Shown here in pieces: positions 1 to 6,162 of a DNA stretch of 7,393 nucleotides. Within the stretch, counting starts at the first letter, position 1, and the number at the start of each line of letters is the position of its first letter. The notes beneath the pieces are model-generated. The model was not told where the DNA came from, searched no databases, and saw only the letters and a program-made list of their open reading frames with translations. Both the position numbers and the translations under genes were made by a program. The stretch is from Candidatus Omnitrophota bacterium (GTDB taxonomy: Bacteria > Omnitrophota > Omnitrophia > Omnitrophales > JACROU01): assembly GCA_016206875.1 (NCBI GenBank), contig JACQQR010000237.1, forward strand, positions 1-7,393, given 5' to 3'.

Positions 1-2
1 AA

Positions 3-66
3 GTCACTGGACCCCCGCTTTTCCGCCTCGGCGGACCCGCCTGAGGCGGGCGCGTTCGGGGGTGAC
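3..66. repeat. Palindromic dispersed-repeat-like element with nested hairpins
   Basis: Outer arms ACCCCCG (11-17) and CGGGGGT (57-63) are exact inverted repeats. They sit inside a frame beginning GTCACTGG and ending TGAC. Two hairpins fit between them: CCGCC/GGCGG (23-27 with 30-34) and CCCGCC/GGCGGG (36-41 with 45-50). The outer frame resembles the common bacterial intergenic repeat with the CTGGA-CCCGC...GCGGG-TGAC pattern; that link is from memory, not a search. It starts 14 nt past the SDR stop codon. It could fold in the transcript and end or stabilise the operon mRNA, but no T-tract follows on the minus strand, so it is not a canonical intrinsic terminator. Confidence 0.7.
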
Positions 67-80
67 AACATACCGACGTT

Positions 81-860
81 CTAAAAGCTTTTGCTTCTGC
101 CGCCGTCTACGCTAATACATGTGCCATTGATGTAGCTTGCTTTGGGAGAACACAGGCAAGCCACGGCATAAGCCACTTCTTCCGGTGTGCCCAGCCGTCC
201 GCTCGGTTCTTCTTCCAAGGCTTTTTGATAAGCCGCCGGATCATTTTTTTTGATTTCGTCCCAGCCCGTGTCCGGAATTTGGATATTCCCCGGGGCCACT
301 GTATTAAAAGTGATGCCCCGCCCGGCGTATTCCGGATTGGATGCCAGCGTTTTCATCAAACTGATTTCAGCCGCTTTGGCCATAGTAAACCACGGACGCC
401 CGCCGCTTTCTTTCCCATATATCGAAGAGATGGCGATGACGCGCCCCCAATTTTTTTTCAGCATAAAAGGCAGAAAATGTTTGGTGAAATAAATCGCAGC
501 GCCCGCGTTTTTTTGGTATACATCACGCCAAACGGAATCTTCGGTTTCAAGCATGGAATGTTTCCCCCAACGCCCGCCGCCGCCTACATTGTGGATCAGA
601 ATATCCACCTGTTTCCACTCACGGCTGATCTGCTCAGCCGTTTTGTCCAAGTCTTTCTGGTCTAACACATCACACTCGATGCCTATAGACTCTGACGAGT
701 AGGGCATGAGCATTGCGAGCGTTTGGCGGACGCGCTCTTGACTACGGGAACAAACAGCCACGCGGCAGCCTTCTTGGGCCAACGCCAGGGCAATGGCTTG
801 ACCGATGCCGTGTGTGCCGCCTGTGACAAAAGCATATTTACCCGTTAATTCTAAATTCAT
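81..860 (-). CDS. Short-chain dehydrogenase/reductase (SDR) with Phe in place of the catalytic Tyr
   Basis: A 259-residue classical-size SDR, expected to be a cytosolic NAD(P)(H)-dependent oxidoreductase. The cofactor glycine motif TGGTHGIG is at residues 13-20, followed by CDV near 63-65 and HNVGGGG at 90-96 (in place of NNAG). Asn118, the ISS serines 145-146, the APG of the cofactor loop (189-191) and a C-terminal VDGG are present. The active-site YxxxK reads FTMAK, so Phe158 (codon TTT at 389-387) replaces Tyr while Lys162 is kept. I chose the ATG at 860 because it forms an ATGA overlap with the preceding stop and places the Rossmann strand at the N terminus; an in-frame TTG at 878 is less likely. 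It is the last gene of the cassette, so it plausibly reduces or epimerises a keto group on the pathway's sugar. The substrate is not readable from sequence. The SDR assignment is firm; its activity is uncertain because of the Phe. Confidence 0.9.
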   Translation of the reverse strand: MNLELTGKYAFVTGGTHGIGQAIALALAQEGCRVAVCSRSQERVRQTLAMLMPYSSESIGIECDVLDQKDLDKTAEQISREWKQVDILIHNVGGGGRWGKHSMLETEDSVWRDVYQKNAGAAIYFTKHFLPFMLKKNWGRVIAISSIYGKESGGRPWFTMAKAAEISLMKTLASNPEYAGRGITFNTVAPGNIQIPDTGWDEIKKNDPAAYQKALEEEPSGRLGTPEEVAYAVACLCSPKASYINGTCISVDGGRSKSF

Positions 861-1807
861 AAGGTAACAGGATTCCAAACTAGGTACGAGTAGCCATCAT
901 GGAACAGACTGCCGAAACTAGTTCGCCGTGCGTGCGTGATTGTGATCTGCTTTTGCTTTTCTAAATCTCTGAGCGAGTTCAAATAATTGTTCAGGTAATT
1001 GCGCTTCAAATCGAATTTCACCGCTAAATAATCCGAAAGATTATTTTCCGAGTCGTACAGTTCAATGATGGAATCCACGTGAACGAAGCGTTTCGGTTTT
1101 TTCTCCAAAACAAAAGACAAAAAGGGTTGATATTCGCCGCCCAACTGTTCCAAGGCGCCGATGGCCAAAAAGGTAGAATTCCCGGGAACTTTCAGATTCG
1201 GATCGGGATGGAACATGTCGAAGAGATGACTGCGAATCCGTGAAGTGTTGCGTAGTTTGGCAATTTCATCCACGATATCGCAGGAAGGCTTGACCCAGTC
1301 CAGGCCCACGATCTCCTTTTCCGGAAATAGATCGGCCAACATCGCAATATTGTGCCCGGAACCACAGCCGAATTCGAAAATCACGTCCGCATCTTTCAAA
1401 AAAGATGTGGCCAGCCATAGACGAAAAATCTCATACCACCTGAGTTCAAATTGCGGGTCCAGAGGCATCACATAATCGCCCAAAAGACGAATGGGCTGGT
1501 CAGGGCGGATAAATTTGGGAACCAACTGGTCCAGGTCATGTTCTTTATTCAAAAAATTATCCAAATTTTCCTGCCATCCTTTTTGCCAGCGGTCTTTGCC
1601 CGCAGGCCCGGAGACAGAAAGCCGGCCCGAGTCGATTTGTCGGATAATTCGAATCACGAGGCGGTCGCGTTCCTCAGGGCTTAACGGACGATAGGATAAA
1701 TCACTGTCCTGAATCAACGCTTGTACCTCTGCGGAAAGTTCCGCGCCGGCAACGCCCAGTTGGCCGGCAAATTCGTTGATTCCCAATCGGTATGTTTCGA
1801 TTTCCAT
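857..1807 (-). CDS. Class I SAM-dependent methyltransferase with a long N-terminal domain
   Basis: A protein of about 316 residues. The SAM-binding motif I, EFGCGSGHN, is at residues 145-153, followed by the second-strand acidic motif VGLDW at 167-171; together these show a Rossmann-like class I methyltransferase. About 138 residues precede the fold. They are rich in charged and aromatic residues and include WQKGWQENL (74-82) and a proline-rich VPKFIRPDQPIRL stretch (96-108), which may be a substrate-recognition domain. I saw no membrane segment or signal peptide. The start is ambiguous: the ATG at 1807 lies 4 nt after the E1 beta stop, with AAAGGA about 15 nt upstream. The ATG at 1840 would add 11 residues and overlap E1 beta by 29 nt. 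The stop overlaps the SDR start as ATGA. From context it probably methylates a sugar or nucleotide-sugar intermediate, on O, C or N; the acceptor is unknown. This is inference from neighbours. Confidence 0.85.
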   Translation of the reverse strand: MEIETYRLGINEFAGQLGVAGAELSAEVQALIQDSDLSYRPLSPEERDRLVIRIIRQIDSGRLSVSGPAGKDRWQKGWQENLDNFLNKEHDLDQLVPKFIRPDQPIRLLGDYVMPLDPQFELRWYEIFRLWLATSFLKDADVIFEFGCGSGHNIAMLADLFPEKEIVGLDWVKPSCDIVDEIAKLRNTSRIRSHLFDMFHPDPNLKVPGNSTFLAIGALEQLGGEYQPFLSFVLEKKPKRFVHVDSIIELYDSENNLSDYLAVKFDLKRNYLNNYLNSLRDLEKQKQITITHARRTSFGSLFHDGYSYLVWNPVTL

Positions 1808-1811
1808 TGAA

Positions 1812-2852
1812 TTAAAAAGGTCCTTTGAACCGGTTTTCATGGCTATAAAATTCTTCGCCGGACAAATCGGTTGGTTTGAGTTTGAGTTTCGCTTCCACGG
1901 CGCGGATGATGTGAATCGCGTTGGGATAGAATTTATTTTCGAGAAATCGTGTGGTGGGGCAGGGAGTGCTTGCAAATCCAATGCGCTCGACCGGTGATTG
2001 TAAATATCCAAAACACTGTTCACCCACACGCGCTGAAACTTCGGCGCTGAATCCGCAATGAAGCCAGTCATAATCGGCCACGATGCAATGCCCGGTTTTT
2101 TTCACCGATTCCGTGATCAAACCGTCATCCAGTGGAGAAAGCGTTCTGGGGTCAATGATCTCGACACTCACCCCCGCACGCGCAAGAATTTCGGCGGCCT
2201 TCAAGGCTTCGATATTCATCCAAGAAGTGGCGACGACGGTGATATCTTTTCCTTCGCGCAACATATTGCCTTTTCCGATCGGAACTGTGTACGGCTCTTC
2301 GGGCACGTGGCTCTCTGCCCAGTACAACCACCGATGCTCTAAGACGAGCACCGGATTGTTGTCACGAATGGCGGAGATGAGTAATCCTTTGGCGTCGTAC
2401 GGGGTGCTGGGGGCGATTACTTTTAAACCGGGAATGTGGGCGAAGGTGGAAAGTAAACTTTTGCTGTGCTGGTATCCTTGGCCAAAACCTCTTCCGATGA
2501 TTGCCCGGACCACCAGAGGAACGCTTAATTTTCCGCCGCTGCCGTAACTATATGAAGAAGCCATGTTGACCAATTGATTCATCGCCAAGATCAAAAAATC
2601 CACTCGAATGTGCACTTGAATGGGCCGCAGGCCGCTTAAGGCGGCGCCGATGCCAAAGCCCGTCATCGAATCTTCAGAAATAGGCGAGTCGAAACAACGT
2701 TTTGCTCCGAATCTTTCTTCCAAACCTTCCGTGGTGCCAAAAATTTTGGGATGCGTAGGCAGTCCGATGCCATAAATGAATACATTGGAATCGCGCTCCA
2801 TTTCTTGCATCGTTGCTTCTTGTATGGCTTGAGCAAAGGTTAGATTTCTCAT
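1812..2852 (-). CDS. 2-oxoacid dehydrogenase E1 beta subunit (transketolase-like)
   Basis: 346 residues, the normal length for a bacterial E1 beta subunit of the pyruvate/acetoin/branched-chain 2-oxoacid dehydrogenase family. PISE at 57-60 carries the glutamate (E60) that activates the thiamine diphosphate aminopyrimidine. GYQHSKS with His129 matches the conserved active-site His region, and PGLKVIAPSTPYDAKG (141-156) is the family signature. The C-terminal transketolase domain shows IDPRTLSPLD, KKTGHCIV and a final PTTRFLENKFYP segment. The ATG overlaps the E1 alpha stop as ATGA, so the two subunits are probably translationally coupled into an alpha2beta2 tetramer. No E2 acyltransferase, lipoyl domain or E3 follows; instead a methyltransferase begins 4 nt after the stop. 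That argues for a special role in sugar biosynthesis rather than central metabolism. An alternative is that it serves an acyltransferase core encoded elsewhere. Confidence 0.93.
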   Translation of the reverse strand: MRNLTFAQAIQEATMQEMERDSNVFIYGIGLPTHPKIFGTTEGLEERFGAKRCFDSPISEDSMTGFGIGAALSGLRPIQVHIRVDFLILAMNQLVNMASSYSYGSGGKLSVPLVVRAIIGRGFGQGYQHSKSLLSTFAHIPGLKVIAPSTPYDAKGLLISAIRDNNPVLVLEHRWLYWAESHVPEEPYTVPIGKGNMLREGKDITVVATSWMNIEALKAAEILARAGVSVEIIDPRTLSPLDDGLITESVKKTGHCIVADYDWLHCGFSAEVSARVGEQCFGYLQSPVERIGFASTPCPTTRFLENKFYPNAIHIIRAVEAKLKLKPTDLSGEEFYSHENRFKGPF

Positions 2853-3838
2853 CGGTATACATCCTTACCCAGTTCTTCTACGTCCGGAAAGGAAGCTTGT
2901 TTGGCTTTTTGAATACTAGCGAGCACTTCATTGTGGATTTGGTGTTCCAATTTTTCTATTTCTCTTTCAGAGTAATTTAAGTCGCTTACAAGTCGTGTGC
3001 GCTGGAGTTTGAGAGGGTCTTTATCCAGCCACTCTTGAAATATTTTCTTAGACCGGTATCCCAATTCAAAATCTTCGCTAATGCCGACATGCTCCAAATA
3101 ACGGTAACAAGAATGATGGATAAAGGCCGGTTTTTCCTCAGTGCGAATCCAGTCCATGGCCTCCCCGGTAATTTGATAAATGCGCTCTACATCCGTGGTG
3201 TGGGCCTGAAAAACACCACAGTCAAACTCCGCCAAAACAGAGGTGATGGATGAGAATCCATGGCGGATGCTTTTGTGCGTGTGCACGGCATACTCATTGT
3301 CTTCGCAGACAAACAGAATAGGCAGTTTCATTACGCAAGAATTGTTCAGCGTTTCCCAGAAGTTGCCTTCTTCCAGGGCGCCGTCTCCAAAGAAAACGCA
3401 GCTCACTAGGCCATTATCTTTATATTGGTTGGCGAAAGCGGTTCCCATTGCGATGGGAATGGCGCTGGCCACAATTCCGGTGGAACCTAAATGGCCTTTT
3501 TCCGGACAGGAAAGATGCATGGACCCGGCCTTGCCTTTTCCGGTGCCGCCTGCGCGGCCATACATCTCCGCAAAAAACATGTCGGTTTCATCCGTTTTAG
3601 CGATGTAGGTGGCGTGACTTCGGTACGAGGCAAACACCTGATTGTCATTGCCCAAGGCCTGACAAACACCCGCTGCGATGGCTTCCTGGCCCATGGACAT
3701 GTGCATAGGCACTTTCATTTCATTTTCCGGATAATGTTTGACGATCATTGTTTCGGCATGCCGGATTTTGTACATTTTCTGATACAGTGAAAAACTAACG
3801 ATCCGGTCGATTTCTTTCAGGGGGAATGGATGGGTCAT
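2849..3838 (-). CDS. 2-oxoacid dehydrogenase E1 alpha subunit (ThDP-binding)
   Basis: 329 residues, close to the usual length of bacterial acetoin/pyruvate dehydrogenase E1 alpha subunits. The thiamine diphosphate and Mg2+ motif runs from GDGALEEGNFWETLN (151-165) to the Asn of CEDNEYA (Asn181), the expected GDG-(about 27)-N spacing. The upstream family regions SMGQEA (48-53), YRSHATYIA (72-80) and GKGKAGSMHL (100-109) are intact, so the active site looks functional. Known members decarboxylate a 2-oxoacid and hold the acyl carbanion on ThDP together with E1 beta, which follows with a 4-nt ATGA overlap. The ATG at 3838 is 5 nt after the kinase stop. No good Shine-Dalgarno is seen, so translation may depend on coupling. 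Its place between a sugar kinase and a methyltransferase suggests a keto-sugar acceptor for the two-carbon unit, as proposed for AviB1/AviB2; this is inference. Confidence 0.93.
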   Translation of the reverse strand: MTHPFPLKEIDRIVSFSLYQKMYKIRHAETMIVKHYPENEMKVPMHMSMGQEAIAAGVCQALGNDNQVFASYRSHATYIAKTDETDMFFAEMYGRAGGTGKGKAGSMHLSCPEKGHLGSTGIVASAIPIAMGTAFANQYKDNGLVSCVFFGDGALEEGNFWETLNNSCVMKLPILFVCEDNEYAVHTHKSIRHGFSSITSVLAEFDCGVFQAHTTDVERIYQITGEAMDWIRTEEKPAFIHHSCYRYLEHVGISEDFELGYRSKKIFQEWLDKDPLKLQRTRLVSDLNYSEREIEKLEHQIHNEVLASIQKAKQASFPDVEELGKDVYR

Positions 3839-3843
3839 ATCGG

Positions 3844-4905
3844 TTAAAGGGGAATATAGGAACCGGTTTTTTGACTCACTAGTTTCTGTTGATTGGAAGC
3901 ATCGTAAATAATGGAGCTTCCTTCAAATTCAAAATTAAAGGGAACCCAAAAATAGTGAGACAGCGCGTTGATGACGGCAGGCTGATTTTCCATCGGGACA
4001 TAAAAAATCATAAATCCTGTGCCGCCGGCGCCGAGTAATTTTCCGCCCAAAGCGCCGTGTGTTCTGGCCGTCTCATATACGTGATCAATCAGTGTATTGG
4101 TTACTTTCCGGCTCAAACTTTTTTTCAAGAGCCAGCTTTCGTGCAGCAGCCGGCCCCAGTTCGATAAATCCCCATCTCCTTTTAAAATCGAAACGGCCTC
4201 GTCCACCATCGAGTGCATGTGACGCAGCGCCGAAGCTTTTTGGTCGATGTTCGAGGTGATGCTGGAGGCAATTTCAGAGCCTAAGCGATTTGTGCCCAGA
4301 TAGAGCAGGCATAAATTGGATTCCAATTCCCTGACTCTTGCCTCGCCGATATCAGCCGATTGGACTTTGATGGATCCATTTTCAGAAAACCGGATGAGAT
4401 TGAGTCCGCCATGGCTGGCCGCCATTTGATCTTGAGAGCCCACTTTTTCCCTCAACACTTGTTGTTCCAGCTCAATGGCCTTTAAAGCCAGCTCCTGTTT
4501 GCCCCAGGAAATGCCTTTATTCAGCTGGACTAGGGCATTGAGTAAGCCAACGGTGAAGGACGAGCTGGATCCGATGCCCGAGCGGGCGGGCAAATCGCCT
4601 TGATGATGAATCTCAAAACCCGCGTCCTCATCCAGTTCCAGAAAACGGATGGCTTCTCTGACCACAGGATGGAGAATTTCATGTGTGGAAGAAACGGTTT
4701 CGATATGCGACCAAACAATGCGGTGCTTGATGTTGTAAAAGCGGGGCAGGAAGCGGCAGCTTAAATAGCAATATTTATCAATGGTGGTGGACAAAACCGC
4801 GCCGCCTTCTTTCAGATACCACTCGGGATAATCTGTGCCCCCGCCAAAAAAAGAAATCCGGTACGGTGTGCGGGAAATAATCCAATTAGTCGAGGACTTT
4901 AACAT
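3844..4905 (-). CDS. GHMP sugar kinase, HddA-like (D-glycero-alpha-D-manno-heptose 7-phosphate kinase family)
   Basis: 353 residues of the GHMP kinase superfamily. RTPYRISFFGGGTDYPEWY (12-30) is the N-terminal substrate segment typical of HddA-like kinases. The ATP phosphate-binding motif LPARSGIGSSSS is at 105-116. GSQDQ (156-160) contains the conserved Asp, and GGKLLGAGGTGFM (287-299) is the C-terminal GHMP motif. HddA phosphorylates the anomeric C1 of heptose 7-phosphate before GDP activation; related kinases act on fucose or other sugars, so the exact substrate is open. The usual HddA partners (GmhA isomerase, GmhB phosphatase, HddC guanylyltransferase) are not in the window. The start is supported by AAAGGA six nt before the ATG. 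The first 20 nt overlap the 3' end of the dehydratase gene in another frame, implying coupled expression. Confidence 0.88.
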   Translation of the reverse strand: MLKSSTNWIISRTPYRISFFGGGTDYPEWYLKEGGAVLSTTIDKYCYLSCRFLPRFYNIKHRIVWSHIETVSSTHEILHPVVREAIRFLELDEDAGFEIHHQGDLPARSGIGSSSSFTVGLLNALVQLNKGISWGKQELALKAIELEQQVLREKVGSQDQMAASHGGLNLIRFSENGSIKVQSADIGEARVRELESNLCLLYLGTNRLGSEIASSITSNIDQKASALRHMHSMVDEAVSILKGDGDLSNWGRLLHESWLLKKSLSRKVTNTLIDHVYETARTHGALGGKLLGAGGTGFMIFYVPMENQPAVINALSHYFWVPFNFEFEGSSIIYDASNQQKLVSQKTGSYIPL

Positions 4906-5863
4906 GAGTAATCCTTTGTCTGTGATAATCCAATAAGTCCTGTAAGGTGGTCTGCACAGGAATTTCCGGCTTCCAGCCCGTTTGTTTTTGGAATTTGGAG
5001 ATATCCGGAATCTGTAAGGTAACGTCCGAAGGACGAATCAGCGCCGGGTTTACCTCATGTTCAATGGGAACCGTTGACAAGGCTTTCAAATTTTCCAAGA
5101 TATCTCCCACAGTCATTGTCGCGCTTCCGCCAATGTTATACACCTCGCCCGCGGGGCAGGATTCCAGGAGCATCCAGTAAGCCCGTACGGCATCTCGCAC
5201 GTCGGCGAGAGTGCGTACGCTACTCAGATTGCCCACTTGAATCGGGTTAGACCGCACACCCGCCTCCACTTCGGCAATTTGTTTGGCGAAAGCGCTTTCG
5301 GCAAATACATCGCCACGGCGCGCTCCGGTGTGCGTAAACATGCGTGTGCGCACGGTTTTTAAGCCGTAAGAAAGAAAATATTGAAAGGCGATCATGTCTT
5401 CGCCGACTTTAGAAACTCCGTAGGGACTGGCGGGACGGAAAGGATTTGTCTCCTTGATGGGGATTTCATCCGGGGTGACTTGGCCGTACACTTCCGAAGA
5501 GCTGCAAATATGAATTTTGGGATCTAGGCCGACAATGCGCACAGCATCCAGAAGATGAGTGGTGCCAATGATGTTGGTGTGTAAGGTGTCGGCGGGCTGG
5601 GTGAAACTGACTGTGACAAACGATTGGGCGGCCAGGTGAAAAATCCGGTCCGGCCGTACTTGTCCCAGGAGAACAATCAGGGAGTTTAAATCACGAAGAT
5701 CAGCATAATGAAGCTTGATTTTGTTGAGGTCGCCGCGAATATTGTCCAGAGGACTGCGCCACCGGACTAAGCCGTGAACCTCCACAGAAGGGTGCTGAGC
5801 CAAGATGTACTGGGCTAAATGACTTCCCACCATTCCGCTGATGCCTGTAATCAGCACTTTCAT
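4886..5863 (-). CDS. NDP-sugar 4,6-dehydratase of the GDP-mannose 4,6-dehydratase type (extended SDR)
   Basis: 325 residues of the NAD-dependent epimerase/dehydratase family. The cofactor motif is TGISGMVG (6-13). FHLAAQS (75-81) and the active-site segment SSSEVYG (121-127) with Tyr148-x3-Lys152 complete the site. The Glu after the Ser pair is the acid used by 4,6-dehydratases, and the THTGARRGDVF stretch resembles GDP-mannose dehydratases. Known relatives convert GDP-mannose, or GDP-D-glycero-D-manno-heptose in DmhA/WcbK-type enzymes, into the 6-deoxy-4-keto sugar. A 4-reductase (RMD-type) role is the main alternative. The ATG at 5863 places the Rossmann strand at the N terminus; an in-frame TTG at 5914 is rejected. 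AAGGAAGGA lies 12 nt upstream, a long spacing. It is the first gene of the six and would supply the keto-sugar for the later enzymes. The pairing with an HddA-like kinase favours a heptose substrate, but this is not proven. Confidence 0.88.
   Translation of the reverse strand: MKVLITGISGMVGSHLAQYILAQHPSVEVHGLVRWRSPLDNIRGDLNKIKLHYADLRDLNSLIVLLGQVRPDRIFHLAAQSFVTVSFTQPADTLHTNIIGTTHLLDAVRIVGLDPKIHICSSSEVYGQVTPDEIPIKETNPFRPASPYGVSKVGEDMIAFQYFLSYGLKTVRTRMFTHTGARRGDVFAESAFAKQIAEVEAGVRSNPIQVGNLSSVRTLADVRDAVRAYWMLLESCPAGEVYNIGGSATMTVGDILENLKALSTVPIEHEVNPALIRPSDVTLQIPDISKFQKQTGWKPEIPVQTTLQDLLDYHRQRITHVKVLD
4912..4917 (-). promoter_or_regulatory. Ribosome binding site of the GHMP kinase gene
   Basis: The minus strand reads AAAGGA, then six nt, then ATG at 4905. 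It lies inside the end of the dehydratase gene. It is the best-spaced Shine-Dalgarno in the cassette and fixes the kinase start despite the 20-nt overlap. Confidence 0.65.
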
Positions 5864-5875
5864 CGAGGTACAAGA

Positions 5876-5884
5876 TCCTTCCTT
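5876..5884 (-). promoter_or_regulatory. Possible ribosome binding site of the dehydratase gene
   Basis: AAGGAAGGA on the minus strand is purine-rich and Shine-Dalgarno-like, but it lies 12 nt before the ATG at 5863, longer than the usual 5-10 nt. It still favours that ATG over the in-frame TTG at 5914, which lies upstream of this site. Confidence 0.45.
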
Positions 5885-5928
5885 GGCCGGGTCTGATGAG
5901 AGAAATGAAATCAACGCAAAACCAAAGC

Positions 5929-5957
5929 ATTATAGTAAACCAACCCTAGTTTTGGTA
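5929..5957 (-). promoter_or_regulatory. Candidate sigma70-type promoter for the six-gene cassette
   Basis: The minus strand carries a perfect TATAAT at 5934-5929. It would start transcription near 5922, giving a leader of about 60 nt before the dehydratase ATG at 5863. The -35 region at 17-nt spacing (5957-5952) reads TACCAA, a poor match to TTGACA, so an activator or a weak promoter is possible. A short ACCAA/TTGGT inverted repeat (5939-5943 with 5952-5956) overlaps the spacer and -35 region and might be an operator, but it is too short to be convincing. Confidence 0.4.
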
Positions 5958-5994
5958 GGAAAAAGCTTAAAACGGGTGCAAGAGCGTAGCTGCT

Positions 5995-6122
5995 GCCCCT
6001 CTCCCTCGCGAAGCAGAGGGAGAGGGCCGGACGCGAAGCGCCGGGGTGAGGGTGTGGCCGCCGGCTAAACCCTCACCCTTAATCCCTCTCCCTTTCTCGC
6101 CTTCGGCGGAAGGGAGAGGGGC
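5995..6122. repeat. Mosaic palindromic intergenic repeat (REP/MITE-like)
   Basis: A non-coding element of stacked inverted repeats. Its ends are exact 12-bp inverted copies: GCCCCTCTCCCT (5995-6006) and AGGGAGAGGGGC (6111-6122). Each end also pairs locally: CCCTCTCCCT (5997-6006) with AGGGAGAGGG (6017-6026), and CCCTCTCCCT (6084-6093) with AGGGAGAGGG (6111-6120). A central stem joins GGGTGAGGGT (6044-6053) to ACCCTCACCC (6069-6078). A small CGC-GAA-GCG stem (6032-6040) and CGCC-TTC-GGCG (6098-6108) fill the loops. It can therefore fold either as three separate hairpins or as one cruciform closed by the outer arms. The GGGAGAGGG/GGGTGAGGG theme is familiar from intergenic repeats in many bacteria (from memory). 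It lies between rluD and the cassette promoter and may end rluD transcription or insulate the two units. No T-tract and no transposase are present. Confidence 0.85.
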
Positions 6123-6162
6123 CGCGAAACTCGAGCGGGTTAAACAATTACCAAGGGGTTGG

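Larger units (their letters stand above)
81..5863 (-). other. Putative six-gene operon for a modified nucleotide sugar
   Basis: Six genes run in one direction without a gap over 5 nt. Dehydratase/kinase overlap by 20 nt, kinase/E1 alpha are 5 nt apart, E1 alpha/E1 beta overlap by ATGA, E1 beta/methyltransferase are 4 nt apart, and methyltransferase/SDR overlap by ATGA. No internal promoter or terminator is apparent. Such packing is normally a single transcript with coupled translation. The enzyme order (dehydratase, kinase, ThDP lyase/ligase-type pair, methyltransferase, reductase) fits building one modified sugar. The shared-pathway claim is inference. Confidence 0.8.

Noticed and set aside
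225..665. Plus-strand open frame of 146 codons
   Set aside because: Antisense to the well-supported SDR, with no recognisable motif. The other plus-strand frames opposite the operon and rluD were rejected for the same reason.
1808..2071. Upstream extension of the methyltransferase reading frame by 88 codons
   Set aside because: It runs inside the conserved C-terminal domain of E1 beta in another frame and its composition is unlike a methyltransferase. The ATG at 1807 (or 1840) gives a sensible operon junction.
5864..5914. In-frame TTG start extending the dehydratase by 17 residues
   Set aside because: Rossmann enzymes of this family begin right at MKVLITG, and the purine-rich RBS-like site lies downstream of the TTG.
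5995..6122. CRISPR array or rho-independent terminator
   Set aside because: The repeated units alternate in orientation with unequal spacing and no spacer pattern, and no T-run follows the stems on the minus strand.
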